This document shows, in pieces, positions 15,880 to 24,754 of a stretch of 50,430 bases of DNA. Below the pieces are notes generated by a model. It did no database searches. It had not been told where the DNA came from and worked only from the letters and a program-made list of their open reading frames with translations. Source of the DNA: Clostridiales bacterium (GTDB lineage: Bacteria > Bacillota > Clostridia > Lachnospirales > Lachnospiraceae); NCBI GenBank assembly GCA_019416265.1, contig DXXQ01000076.1:1-50430 (forward strand). The letters are read 5' to 3'. Numbering within the stretch: the stretch's first letter is position 1; each line of letters begins with the position of its first letter. Made by a program: the position numbers and the translations under genes.

Positions 15880-15954
15880 GGGAAATCTATTTTTAATTTA
15901 TTAAAATTATATTAAGTTATTTGCTTTTTTTCTGTTCATACCATCTTTCCCATG

Positions 15955-15996
15955 AAAAAAAGTACAGGCTTCCACTAGGGATTCCTGTACTTTTTT
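15955..15996. terminator. Terminator after lgt
   Basis: A hairpin AAGTACAGG ... CCTGTACTT with A-rich left and T-rich right flanks, directly after the lgt stop at 15999. It separates the ychF-lgt transcript from the dcw promoter. The symmetric A/T flanks allow use in both directions. Confidence 0.8.
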
Positions 15997-15998
15997 GT

Positions 15999-17282
15999 TT
16001 ATTCCTTCTGTTGTTCCTCTGTTTTTTCTGAAAAAACCGGGACATTTTCCTTATTCAATTCTGTATCTGGGTCTATATCTTCCACAGAAACTGCTTCCTC
16101 TGCAATTTCTTCTGCATTTATCTCTGAATTCTCTTCTCCGGTTTCTTCCACGGCCTTTTCTTTCGGAGAGATATGCCTCCATGTGTCTGCTATGTGCGCA
16201 TATCTGGAATTTTCCCAGTTGTCGGAGTCCATATCCTGCTCTCCTGTATCCGCATCCTTCTCCTTTGAAAGACTTTCCTCCGACTCCTCCCGGGAAGAAT
16301 CCTCCTCTTTTTCCTTTAAGAGAGCTTCCCGTTCCGCCTGTCTTGCGGCCTCCTTTTCATCTTCTATTCTGGAAGCCTCCTCCTGCGCCTGATAGATTTT
16401 TTCCCTCCTGCGCTTTCTTGCCGCAGCTCTCTTCCTGCTCATGGTTCTTTTCACCCATACCGCAGGAGTAAAAAAGAGAACAAGGGCTGCCGAGATCACA
16501 AGTCCTGCCGGGATTTTCGTACCGGGAATCATCAGACTGTCGGTTCGAAGCCACTCAAAACAGAATCTTCCAAGGCCATAACCGGCCAGGTAAAGCATAA
16601 ACACTTCCCCATGGAATTTCTTTTTTCTTTTCACTGCCAGAAGAATCAGGAAAAGAAGAAGGCACCACAGACTCTCGTAGAGAAACACCGGGCTTACCTG
16701 AATGAAGGAAACTCCTCCTTCAGAGATCAGGTTTTCCCTCATCAGTTGTGTTACCTCTCCGGAACGGACTGCTGAAATGGGAAGCTGCATGGCAAAGATA
16801 CCATCCGTATATTCCCCGAAGGATTCTCTGTTAAAAAGATTCCCCCAGCGTCCGACAGCCTGTCCTATGAGAAGTCCCAGGGCAGAGGTATCTGCCATCT
16901 GCCAGAAAGACAGATGACTGGCCCTGCAAAAAAGAGCCGCTGCCAGAACTCCGCCTAACAGCCCTCCGTAAAACCAGACGCCGCCGCCTCTTAGGTTAAA
17001 GATCTCCATGGGATTTCCCTTGTAAAGGGTCCAGTTAAATCCCACATAGGAAAGCCGCGCTCCCACCACTGACGCAGCCAGTGAAAGGATGATCATATCA
17101 AGATATTTATCCTGATCCTGGTTGCTGCGCTTGGCTTCAAGTACCACAAAGGAGATGCCAAGAATCATTCCCACAGCGATGAGAATTCCATATATGGTTA
17201 TTTCAAAACCGAAAATCTGAAAGGACTTCGGCACATAATCAAATTCCAGTCCCAAGTTGGGAAAACGGATCGACATCTCCAT
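15999..17282 (-). CDS. lgt: Prolipoprotein diacylglyceryl transferase with long acidic tail
   Basis: A membrane enzyme that moves diacylglycerol from phosphatidylglycerol to the lipobox Cys of preprolipoproteins. The core (about 1-280) has seven membrane segments, the GARLSYV region, GGGVWFYGGLLGG and the family signature GRWGNLFNRESFGE (about 144-157). Normal length is 260-290 residues; this one has 427. The extra 147 residues begin with an Arg/Lys cluster (RKRAAARKRRR) and then become very rich in Glu, Asp and Ser, without clear domains. AAGGTGAT before ATG supports the start. It is 11 bp after ychF, so cotranscribed. Confidence 0.95.
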   Translation of the reverse strand: MEMSIRFPNLGLEFDYVPKSFQIFGFEITIYGILIAVGMILGISFVVLEAKRSNQDQDKYLDMIILSLAASVVGARLSYVGFNWTLYKGNPMEIFNLRGGGVWFYGGLLGGVLAAALFCRASHLSFWQMADTSALGLLIGQAVGRWGNLFNRESFGEYTDGIFAMQLPISAVRSGEVTQLMRENLISEGGVSFIQVSPVFLYESLWCLLLFLILLAVKRKKKFHGEVFMLYLAGYGLGRFCFEWLRTDSLMIPGTKIPAGLVISAALVLFFTPAVWVKRTMSRKRAAARKRRREKIYQAQEEASRIEDEKEAARQAEREALLKEKEEDSSREESEESLSKEKDADTGEQDMDSDNWENSRYAHIADTWRHISPKEKAVEETGEENSEINAEEIAEEAVSVEDIDPDTELNKENVPVFSEKTEEQQKE

Positions 17283-17293
17283 AAATCACCTTT

Positions 17294-18391
17294 TTATACG
17301 TTGAATCTGAACAGAATTACATCGCCGTCCTGAACAACGTATTCTTTCCCTTCCATTCGTACAAGACCTTTTTCTCTGGCGCCTGCGTAAGAACCGCAGT
17401 CCAGCAGATCCTGATAATTAACAACCTCTGCCTTAATAAAACCTCTCTCGAAATCTGTGTGGATTTTTCCTGCTGCCTGAGGAGCTTTTGTTCCGATTTT
17501 GATGGTCCAGGCTCTTGTCTCATCCTCTCCTGATGTCAGGAAACTCATAAGGCCAAGAAGGTGGTAGCTTGCACGCACCAGCTTCTCAAGTCCGGATTCT
17601 GTAAGTCCCAGGTCTTCCAGGAACATTTTCTTCTCATCGTCATCAAGCTCTGCAATTTCCTGTTCGATCTGTGCACAGATCACGAAAATCTCACTGTTCT
17701 GCTCTGCTGCAAATTTACGAACTGCCTCCACATGGGAATTGGATGCACCGTCGTCTGCCAGATCATCCTCCAGAACATTGGCAGCATAGATCACAGGTTT
17801 CCAGGTAAGAAGGTTGTAAGTACCCATCCATGCCTCTTCATCCTCAGACTCCAGTTCCATGGAAATCGCCATCTGTCCGTCTTCCAGGTGCTTCTTAACC
17901 TTCTCAAGGAAAGTCAGCTCTTTTGCAGCCTCTTTATCCATACGGGCTGTCTTGGTCACCTTCGCGATTCTTCTCTCCAGAATCTCAAGGTCTGAGAAGA
18001 TCAGCTCCAGATTGATCGTCTCAATGTCGCGAAGCGGATCGATGCTTCCGTCCACATGAATAACATTGGAGTCCTCAAAGCAGCGTACCACATGAACAAT
18101 GGCATCCACCTCACGGATATTTGCAAGGAACTGGTTTCCAAGACCCTCTCCCTTGGAAGCGCCCTTTACAAGACCTGCAATATCTACGAATTCGATCACT
18201 GCCGGAGTTACTTTTTTAGAGTGATAGAAATCTCCCAGAAGCTTCAGTCTCTCATCCGGTACTGTTACAACGCCGACATTAGGGTCGATCGTACAGAACG
18301 GATAGTTTGCAGACTCTGCTCCTGCCTTTGTCAAAGAATTAAACAATGTACTTTTTCCTACATTAGGTAAACCTACGATACCAAGCTTCAT
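17294..18391 (-). CDS. ychF: Redox-regulated ATPase YchF (OBG family)
   Basis: A cytoplasmic P-loop ATPase of the OBG group that associates with ribosomes and affects stress responses. The protein begins MKLGIVGLPNVGKSTLFNSL, holding the P-loop GLPNVGKS. NYPFCTIDPNVGVV and DIAGLVKGASKGEGLGNQFL are G2/G3 regions. NxxE stands in place of the usual NKxD, which explains ATP over GTP use in the family. The C-terminal TGS-like domain has KAPQAAGKIHTDFERGFIKAEV. I choose ATG 18391, with GAAAGGA nine bases upstream, over an in-frame ATG 18 bases earlier that lacks a site. It heads a two-gene unit with lgt. Confidence 0.96.
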   Translation of the reverse strand: MKLGIVGLPNVGKSTLFNSLTKAGAESANYPFCTIDPNVGVVTVPDERLKLLGDFYHSKKVTPAVIEFVDIAGLVKGASKGEGLGNQFLANIREVDAIVHVVRCFEDSNVIHVDGSIDPLRDIETINLELIFSDLEILERRIAKVTKTARMDKEAAKELTFLEKVKKHLEDGQMAISMELESEDEEAWMGTYNLLTWKPVIYAANVLEDDLADDGASNSHVEAVRKFAAEQNSEIFVICAQIEQEIAELDDDEKKMFLEDLGLTESGLEKLVRASYHLLGLMSFLTSGEDETRAWTIKIGTKAPQAAGKIHTDFERGFIKAEVVNYQDLLDCGSYAGAREKGLVRMEGKEYVVQDGDVILFRFNV

Positions 18392-18428
18392 AGTAAGTCC
18401 TTTCTTCATATATGTTGATAATATGTTT

Positions 18429-18457
18429 GCTATAATTTAGTTTTGCTGAAATTACAA
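18429..18457 (-). promoter_or_regulatory. Candidate promoter of ychF-lgt
   Basis: Minus-strand TTGTAA (18452-18457) and TATAGC (18429-18434) with a 17-base spacer, in the AT-rich 100-bp gap after thiN. The -10 is a moderate match. Confidence 0.5.
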
Positions 18458-18508
18458 ATACTTACATTATTTTACCATAACAATCTCCCTGCGTCCAGAG
18501 AATGATTT

Positions 18509-19195
18509 TCAGTCTCTGGACATAATCATGAGGAGAGTGCCTGATTCAAACGTCACCCGTCCCCTGTCTTCCAGAATTTCATTGCTCACAGTAAGCCCGC
18601 TGTCTGACGCAGTGAGATGATGTCTGTCAAGAGGATATTTAAACCCCTCCAGCGTCAGCCCGGTAACATCCCCTCCCATAGGGAAAAAAGAAATGTACTT
18701 TCCAAACTGCGGCTCCTTTTTCACTTCTGTCCCGCTGTCTATGAGAGAGATATAATTGTTGGGATCTGCTATGGAAACAGAAAGCCCCATCTCACGCCCC
18801 AGAAGAAGGAGCTCCATATTTGCGATCACATGATCCAGTCTTGTACCGGTAGCTCCCAGAAGAAGAATCTTTTTTCCTCCCTTTTCTGCAGCCAGGTGAA
18901 GGGCCGACTGGGTATCCGAATCATCCTTTTCCGGTTTCAGCCGTTTCACCTCGATTTCTCTGTGACTGGAGAGATATTTTTTTCCTTCCGCGGAAAGGCT
19001 GTCGAAATCTCCCACTGCCATGTCCGGAACCATGCCTGTTTTCATAAAAAACTCAAGTCCCTTGTCCGCAGCGATCATAAGAAACTTTCGTTTCTCTGAT
19101 CCTTCCGCTATTTTTTCCAAAAAATCGAGGGCAAAACCAGTCTGGATATTGCCCCCGCTTACAATCACTGTATCTGTCATACTGTTCCCCGGCAT
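18509..19195 (-). CDS. thiN: Thiamine pyrophosphokinase
   Basis: An enzyme that converts thiamine plus ATP to thiamine diphosphate and AMP. At 228 residues, it has the family's two-part structure: an N-terminal catalytic domain with IAADKGLEFFMKTGMVPDMAVGDFDS (split motif; D-F-D-S binds Mg2+), then KDDSDTQSALHLA and LLGATGTRLDHVIANMELL, and a C-terminal beta domain. The ATG at 19195 touches the rpe stop; another ATG at 19180 also has a GGGGA site, so the start is not settled. It is the last gene of the priA-to-thiN array, the same place as yloS in Bacillus. A hairpin spans its stop codon but has no T-run. Confidence 0.93.
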   Translation of the reverse strand: MPGNSMTDTVIVSGGNIQTGFALDFLEKIAEGSEKRKFLMIAADKGLEFFMKTGMVPDMAVGDFDSLSAEGKKYLSSHREIEVKRLKPEKDDSDTQSALHLAAEKGGKKILLLGATGTRLDHVIANMELLLLGREMGLSVSIADPNNYISLIDSGTEVKKEPQFGKYISFFPMGGDVTGLTLEGFKYPLDRHHLTASDSGLTVSNEILEDRGRVTFESGTLLMIMSRD

Positions 19196-19864
19196 TTATT
19201 CCCCGGCAGCCTCTTTCATCTTTGCAAGAGCTTTTCTGACATTTTTGGCTATGTCTCCGTTAAAGATGTAGGAACCTGCAACTAAGATGTTGGCTCCTGC
19301 CTGCACAACTGTTTCCAGTGTTCCGTCTGCGATTCCTCCGTCTACCTCGACATCGACATCCAGTTCTTCCCTGCTGATCAGTTCACGAACCTCCCTGATC
19401 TTTTCCGTACATTCATCCATGTACTTCTGACCGCCAAATCCCGGCTGCACGGTCATGATCAGAACCATGTCGATATCCTTAAGAAGATGGCTGATGTCAT
19501 TTACAGGAGTCGCCGGCTTGATAGATACGCCGACCTTGATGCCGGCATCCCTGATCAGTTCCACCGTTCTCTCCAGATCCTCACACGCTTCTGCATGTAC
19601 CGTAATGGAATCGGCTCCGCAGTCGACAAAATCCTGGATATATCTTTCCGGCTCTGTAACCATCAGATGTACGTCAAAAAACATCCTGGATTCTTTACGA
19701 ATAGACTTGATCACGGGCATTCCAAAGGAAATGCTCGGTACGAAATCCCCGTCCATAACATCAATGTGGAGCCACTCCACACCTTCTGCCTCCAAGGTTT
19801 TAATCTGCTCCCCCAGTCTGTTAAAATCTGCTGCCAAAATCGAAGGGCACAATTGATACATCAT
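19196..19864 (-). CDS. rpe: Ribulose-phosphate 3-epimerase
   Basis: A cytoplasmic TIM-barrel enzyme of the pentose phosphate pathway that interconverts ribulose 5-phosphate and xylulose 5-phosphate. The 222 residues match the family. LCPSILAADFNRL at the start, HIDVMDGDFVPSISFG (about 36-51, with metal-binding His and Asp), the second His in FDVHLMV, TVQPGFGGQKY and VEVDGGI are all present. ATG 19864 overlaps the rsgA stop (TGAATG), with GGAGA upstream. Its coupling to rsgA is shared with Bacillus and many Firmicutes. Confidence 0.98.
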   Translation of the reverse strand: MMYQLCPSILAADFNRLGEQIKTLEAEGVEWLHIDVMDGDFVPSISFGMPVIKSIRKESRMFFDVHLMVTEPERYIQDFVDCGADSITVHAEACEDLERTVELIRDAGIKVGVSIKPATPVNDISHLLKDIDMVLIMTVQPGFGGQKYMDECTEKIREVRELISREELDVDVEVDGGIADGTLETVVQAGANILVAGSYIFNGDIAKNVRKALAKMKEAAGE

Positions 19865-20743
19865 TCAGAATCTCCTTTTCTCTTTCAGTTCTTCGTATAG
19901 TCCAAGATAGTCTTCGTATCTGAGACGACTGATCTTATGGTCTTCCAATGCTTCTTTTACCGCGCACTGGGGTTCGTGGATATGCCTGCATCCCTGGAAT
20001 TTGCATTTCCCCTCATATTCCCGAAATTCAGGAAAATAATCCTTCAGCTCCTGTTCCTCCATATCTGTGAGATACAGAGAAGAAAATCCCGGCGTATCCA
20101 CCAGGTAGGTGTCCTCCTCTACAGGGATCACCTGGGAATGTCTCGTCGTATGGCGTCCTCTTTTCAGCTTCCTGCTGATCTCCCCCGTTTCCATCTGTAC
20201 ACCCTCCTGGAGGGCATTGGTCAGGGAGGATTTCCCCACTCCTGAAGGGCCGGCCACAACTGTAGTCTTTCCCCTGAGTATATTCCGTATTTCCTCCAGG
20301 CCTTCCCCTTTCAGGGCGCTGGAAAGAATGACATGATACCCGCAGCCCTTATAAGTCTCATAAAGAAACTCCAATTCTTCCCGGGCTGCCAGGTCTTTTT
20401 TATTAAAACAAACCACTGCCGGAACTCCCTGCTGCTCCATCATGATCAGAAACCTGTCAAGAAGTAGGAAGTTCGGCCTGGGGTTTTCCATGGCAAAAAT
20501 GACAAATGCCTGGTCAATGTTAGCTACCGCAGGACGGATCAGAGCATTCTTTCTGGGAAGGATGGCTGTAATATTCCCCACCTTTTCCTTCTCATCAAGA
20601 ATCTCAATTTCCACGTTATCTCCCACAAGGGGCTTCTGGTTGTCCTTGCGGAAGATTCCCTTTGCCTTACACTCGTACACTTCGCTGTCTTCTGCGTAAA
20701 TATAATAGAATCCGGCAATTCCTTTTATAATTTTACCCTGCAT
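19865..20743 (-). CDS. rsgA: Ribosome small subunit-dependent GTPase RsgA
   Basis: A circularly permuted GTPase that checks and releases late 30S assembly intermediates. The 292 residues have an N-terminal OB fold (GIAGFYYIY ...), the permuted G motifs in the order NKKDL (G4), then the P-loop GPSGVGKSSLTN (about 164-175), then DTPGFSS (G3), and a C-terminal zinc site with C-x-F/K-x-x-C-R-H-x-H-E-P-x-C (KCKFQGCRHIHEPQC). It lies three bases after prkC; in Bacillus, the equivalent CpgA is a substrate of PrkC. Confidence 0.97.
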   Translation of the reverse strand: MQGKIIKGIAGFYYIYAEDSEVYECKAKGIFRKDNQKPLVGDNVEIEILDEKEKVGNITAILPRKNALIRPAVANIDQAFVIFAMENPRPNFLLLDRFLIMMEQQGVPAVVCFNKKDLAAREELEFLYETYKGCGYHVILSSALKGEGLEEIRNILRGKTTVVAGPSGVGKSSLTNALQEGVQMETGEISRKLKRGRHTTRHSQVIPVEEDTYLVDTPGFSSLYLTDMEEQELKDYFPEFREYEGKCKFQGCRHIHEPQCAVKEALEDHKISRLRYEDYLGLYEELKEKRRF

Positions 20744-20746
20744 AGA

Positions 20747-22969
20747 TCACTCTGCCTTCGTAAATTTAATAGGATAATGTCCAAGCTCCTGATACGTTCC
20801 GTTTACTTCTTCGGAAAGATAAAGAGTTCCGTCGCTCACTCCCGGCGCTCCTGTGATATTGAGATCATACGGGAACTGCAGAACCTGTCCCTCTACAATG
20901 ACAGATGCTTTGGATTCTCCGCCGACCTCCTGGATCAGTTCCAGACGCACAGGACCTCCTGCATAGCCAGTAGGTGTATTCAGGCTCTGGGTGCATTTCC
21001 ACACCTCACCGTTTGCTGCTGCCTGCTGCTGCGCCGCATCTGACTGCTGTGAAGAAGCTGTGCTGTCCGCAGTTTTCTCCGCTGCCTGAGCAGGATCTGT
21101 ATTTCCGGTACTCACTGTAATCGTAATACCATCATCGGGATCTACCCATTCATAGGCATCCGGGCTCTGGGAGATAACCTCTCCTGCCGGAACCTCGCTG
21201 CTCATCTGTTTCTCCACTCTGACATCCAGGAATTTACCAAGGGCAGTAATGGCATCATCCTCTGCTGTTCCCACAACACTTGGAACCTCATAGCTGTCTC
21301 CGTAATCTACGCCGCGGCTGACTACCAGAGTGATGGTATCTGTAGATTTCACCGTTGTCCCTGCTTCCGGGATCGTATAGTATGCGTAACCCGGATCTAC
21401 GAAAGGATAACCGTTTTCATCAAGATCGCTGTATTCTTTCTGCAGGGTTACTGTAAAGCCCATATCCTCCAGGATCTGCTGTGCCTCAACCCCGGTACGT
21501 CCGTCTGTTTCCGGAACCTTTACTTCCTGTGCGCCCTTGCTCACATAATACTGTACAATGGAATATGCCTGCACCTTTGTTCCCGGCTCAACATCCTGTC
21601 TGCATATTCTGCCCTTTTCCTGGGTAGATGCTTCTTCACCCATGAACTGGATTCCGATATGCATATCCTTCGTCATCTCAGTGGCTTCCGCCTCAGTTTT
21701 TCCTACCAGATTCGGAACAACGACAAGACTCTCGTCATCCTTGGACTGACTCTGTACCTGGGGTTGGCTTTCTCCCGGATTTTTGTCTCCGCCGATCAGT
21801 CCCACTGAGCGCGCAATGAAAAAGATTGCTCCTATCAGAATCGCAGCGCCGCCGATAAAGGCCACAATGGTAAGTCCATGATTAACGCCTCTTTTTTTCT
21901 TTCTGCGGCTGCTCTTGCCTCTGGAGGCTGTGCTGCTTCTTCTTCCTGTATCGCGCTTCTGCTGCTTTCTTCTGTAGATTTCTTCCTCTGAGTCCTCATA
22001 ATCCGTCTCATTGATCTCTTCTTCCAGACTTGCTGCCTCCGGCTTGGTAATCTGCTTCGGCGTATGCTTAATCTCGCCTAATTCCTTATCGGAAATAACA
22101 ACTGTCTTCGCCTCTGTGTCCACAGAGGTCAGTTTCACGAAATCTCCCTGAGGATCGATCAGAGAGTGCTTCAGATCAGCAATCACATCCTCCATACGGC
22201 TGTAGCGGCGGTCAACACTCTTCTGCGTACATTTGGAGATGATCTGCTCCAGACTGTTGGGCAGATCCTCCGCATAAATACTCGGAGGAACCATCTCCTC
22301 CTGAAGATGCTTGATGGCGATCGCCACAGTTGTATCTCCGTCGAAAGGCACTCTTCCGGTTACCATCTCATAAAGGGTGATTCCAAGAGAATAGATGTCG
22401 CTCTTCTCATCGCTGTATCCGCCTCTTACCTGCTCCGGAGAGCTGTAATGTACAGATCCCATTACATTGGAGCTGATCGTATTGGAGGATGCAGCCCGGG
22501 CGATTCCGAAGTCTGTCACCTTTACTTTTCCATCCATGGAAATAATAATATTCTGGGGCTTCACATCACGATGTACGATTCCGTGGCTGTGAGCTGCCTC
22601 CAGTCCCATAGATACCTGAATTGCGATACTTGTAGCTTCCTTGACAGAAAGTCTTCCCTTCTTGGAAATATACTCCTTCAAAGTGATTCCTTCAATCAAT
22701 TCCATAACAATGTAGTAAACGCCTTCATCGTCTCCTACGTCAAATACATTTACAATATTCGGATGCGTCAGCCCGGCTGCTGCCTGCGCCTCGCTCCGGA
22801 ACTTGCGAATAAATGTGGTGTCCTCCCTGAATTCAGGTTTAAGCACCTTTACAGCCACAAAACGGTTCAGCTTATGATCCTTCGCCTTATAGACATCCGC
22901 CATTCCGCCGGTACCGATTTTTCCTAATATTTCATAGCGTTCCGCTATAATCATTCCCGTCTTTAACAT
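20747..22969 (-). CDS. prkC: Serine/threonine protein kinase with PASTA domains
   Basis: A membrane kinase that senses muropeptides or lipid II and phosphorylates cell-wall, division and translation proteins. Residues 1-270 form a Hanks-type kinase: Gly loop near 18-24, catalytic Lys41, HRDVKPQN (133-140) and DFG (153-155). A basic juxtamembrane linker with RRKKKR leads to one membrane segment (about 365-388). Three extracellular PASTA domains follow: about 417-481 (VVVPNLVGKTEAEA), 482-552 (VKVPETDGRTGVEA) and 556-620 (YEVPSVVGTAEDDA). The last ~120 residues, after a Gln/Ala/Ser linker, form an extra domain that I do not recognise. The start ATG lies inside the last codons of stp, so translation is probably coupled. 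Confidence 0.97.
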   Translation of the reverse strand: MLKTGMIIAERYEILGKIGTGGMADVYKAKDHKLNRFVAVKVLKPEFREDTTFIRKFRSEAQAAAGLTHPNIVNVFDVGDDEGVYYIVMELIEGITLKEYISKKGRLSVKEATSIAIQVSMGLEAAHSHGIVHRDVKPQNIIISMDGKVKVTDFGIARAASSNTISSNVMGSVHYSSPEQVRGGYSDEKSDIYSLGITLYEMVTGRVPFDGDTTVAIAIKHLQEEMVPPSIYAEDLPNSLEQIISKCTQKSVDRRYSRMEDVIADLKHSLIDPQGDFVKLTSVDTEAKTVVISDKELGEIKHTPKQITKPEAASLEEEINETDYEDSEEEIYRRKQQKRDTGRRSSTASRGKSSRRKKKRGVNHGLTIVAFIGGAAILIGAIFFIARSVGLIGGDKNPGESQPQVQSQSKDDESLVVVPNLVGKTEAEATEMTKDMHIGIQFMGEEASTQEKGRICRQDVEPGTKVQAYSIVQYYVSKGAQEVKVPETDGRTGVEAQQILEDMGFTVTLQKEYSDLDENGYPFVDPGYAYYTIPEAGTTVKSTDTITLVVSRGVDYGDSYEVPSVVGTAEDDAITALGKFLDVRVEKQMSSEVPAGEVISQSPDAYEWVDPDDGITITVSTGNTDPAQAAEKTADSTASSQQSDAAQQQAAANGEVWKCTQSLNTPTGYAGGPVRLELIQEVGGESKASVIVEGQVLQFPYDLNITGAPGVSDGTLYLSEEVNGTYQELGHYPIKFTKAE

Positions 22970-23709
22970 TTCTCCACCTCATTTGTGAATGGTTCTATCA
23001 ATACTATTGCAATATTGTCCTTGCCGCCGTTGCGGTTTGCTTCCTCAATAAGAGTCCTGCCTTTTTCCTCCGGACTTTTATCCTGCTCCAATATAATTTC
23101 CTCGATCCTGCTGTCCTCCACCATATTGCTGAGTCCGTCTGAACACATCAGAATTGTACATCCGGACTCCAGTCTGAGATCAAAGAAATCGATATCAACT
23201 GTTTTTTCCGCACCCAGCGCTCTGGTGATCACATTCTTATCCCGGCGGTTTCTTGCCTCCTCGGCATTGATCTCGCCTCTTCTCACCAGTTCCTGCACCC
23301 ATGAGTGGTCTTTTGTTATCTGCTGAATCTTCTCGTTGATCATATAAAGACGGCTGTCTCCCACATTGGCCACATAAGCGTAATGTCCCACGATCGTAGC
23401 CACTACCATGGTCGTTCCCATGCCTTTGCGTTTTTCGTCGTTTTCCGCCTGATTGATAATTTCCGTATTTGCACTTTCAATGGCATGACGGATTACTTTT
23501 ATAGGATTGTAATCTGCGTCCTGACCGATTTCATCTACCATAGTCTGTACCGCATGAGAGGACGCATAATCTCCTGCATTATGACCGCCCATTCCGTCTG
23601 CAACAACAAACAGATTTGGAAGATTTCCAACCGGGTCCGAGGAGGCAAACACATAATCCTGATTTGTTGTTCTTAGTTGCCCCACATCAGTAGCTGAATA
23701 TACCCTCAT
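22963..23709 (-). CDS. stp: PP2C-family serine/threonine phosphatase
   Basis: A Mn/Mg-dependent phosphatase (Stp/PrpC type) that removes phosphates put on by PrkC. The 248 residues have all PP2C metal motifs: TNQDYVF near the N-terminus, VADGMGGHNAGDYAS (about 37-51), GTTMVVATI, VGDSRLYM, LMCSDGLSNMV and GGKDNIAIVLI. It overlaps prkC by seven bases (ATGTTAA). Paired kinase and phosphatase genes in this order are a conserved Firmicutes arrangement. Confidence 0.97.
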   Translation of the reverse strand: MRVYSATDVGQLRTTNQDYVFASSDPVGNLPNLFVVADGMGGHNAGDYASSHAVQTMVDEIGQDADYNPIKVIRHAIESANTEIINQAENDEKRKGMGTTMVVATIVGHYAYVANVGDSRLYMINEKIQQITKDHSWVQELVRRGEINAEEARNRRDKNVITRALGAEKTVDIDFFDLRLESGCTILMCSDGLSNMVEDSRIEEIILEQDKSPEEKGRTLIEEANRNGGKDNIAIVLIEPFTNEVEKC

Positions 23710-23710
23710 G

Positions 23711-24751
23711 TCACTTCTCGCTTTCTGTTTTTTCCATATAGCTTTTTCTTAACTGTCCACAGGCACCGTCAATATCGCTGCCCATTTCCCTTCTAATAGT
23801 AACATTTATTCCGCATTTTTCAAGTTTTATTTTAAAATTCTCCACTGCCTGGCGGGTAGAACGCTGAAAAGAACGCTCTTTTATCGGGTTGACCGGAATC
23901 AGATTGACATGGCAGTTGATGTCTCCGATCTTCCCGGATAACTCCCTCGCATCCTGATCGCTGTCGTTGACTCCAGCCACAAGACTGTACTCAAATGTGA
24001 TCCTCCGTCCTGTCTCCGCGAAATAATTCCTGCATGCATCCAGAACCTCATCCATTGTATATTTTCTGGCAATGGGCATCAGTTCCTGACGCTTTTCGTC
24101 GTTTGGCGCATGAAGGGAAAGCGCCAGTGTCATCTGCAGCTTCTCCTTCGCCAGCTCATACATTTTCGGAACAAGGCCGCAGGTAGATACCGTCAGGTTT
24201 CTCTGGCTGATGTGAAGTCCTCCCTCTTCTGTAAGGATATGTATAAACCGCAGAAGATTCTCATAGTTATCCAGAGGCTCTCCTGTTCCCATCACCACCA
24301 CATTGGAAACTCTTTCTCCGCTCAAAACCTGAATTCTGTAAATCTGATCCAGCATTTCAGAAGCAGTAAGGCATCTTGTGAGACCGCCGATGGTCGATGC
24401 GCAGAAGCGGCATCCCATCCTGCAGCCCACCTGAGAGGAGATACATACGGAATTTCCGTGCCTATAACGCATCAGTACACTTTCTATCACATTTCCGTCA
24501 CTTAAGCGGAACAGATATTTCCTTGTACCGTCAATTTTGGAAATCTGTACATCTACCATTTCCAGAGCTGTAATGGGATAATCCTTCAATTTCTCTTTCA
24601 GGCTTTTGGGAATATTAGTCATTTCATCGTAGGAAGTGACAAGCTGCTCATGAAGCCAGCTGTAAATCTGCTTTGCGCGAAAAGGCTTGTCCCCTAACGC
24701 AGCCATCAGAGCTTTGAGTTCTTCCATATTCATAGACTTAATGTCTGTCAT
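23711..24751 (-). CDS. rlmN: Dual-specificity rRNA/tRNA methyltransferase RlmN
   Basis: A radical SAM enzyme that methylates C2 of A2503 in 23S rRNA and A37 in some tRNAs. At 346 residues, it has an N-terminal accessory domain (LKALMAALGDKPFRAKQIYSWLH), the radical SAM cluster GCRMGCRFCAST (C-x3-C-x2-C) near residue 112, and the C-terminal GACGQL with the methyl-carrying Cys. It is Cfr-related, but the length, GTGEPLDNYEN motif and place between rsmB and stp mark RlmN, not the resistance enzyme. Three bases separate it from rsmB. Confidence 0.97.
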   Translation of the reverse strand: MTDIKSMNMEELKALMAALGDKPFRAKQIYSWLHEQLVTSYDEMTNIPKSLKEKLKDYPITALEMVDVQISKIDGTRKYLFRLSDGNVIESVLMRYRHGNSVCISSQVGCRMGCRFCASTIGGLTRCLTASEMLDQIYRIQVLSGERVSNVVVMGTGEPLDNYENLLRFIHILTEEGGLHISQRNLTVSTCGLVPKMYELAKEKLQMTLALSLHAPNDEKRQELMPIARKYTMDEVLDACRNYFAETGRRITFEYSLVAGVNDSDQDARELSGKIGDINCHVNLIPVNPIKERSFQRSTRQAVENFKIKLEKCGINVTIRREMGSDIDGACGQLRKSYMEKTESEK

Positions 24752-24754
24752 ATT

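Noticed and set aside
18420..18508. Thiamine riboswitch next to thiN
   Set aside because: The region is downstream of thiN, is AT-rich and lacks TPP-aptamer conserved segments.
23711..24751. Cfr-type antibiotic resistance methyltransferase
   Set aside because: Length, motifs and the conserved rsmB-rlmN-stp context identify housekeeping RlmN.
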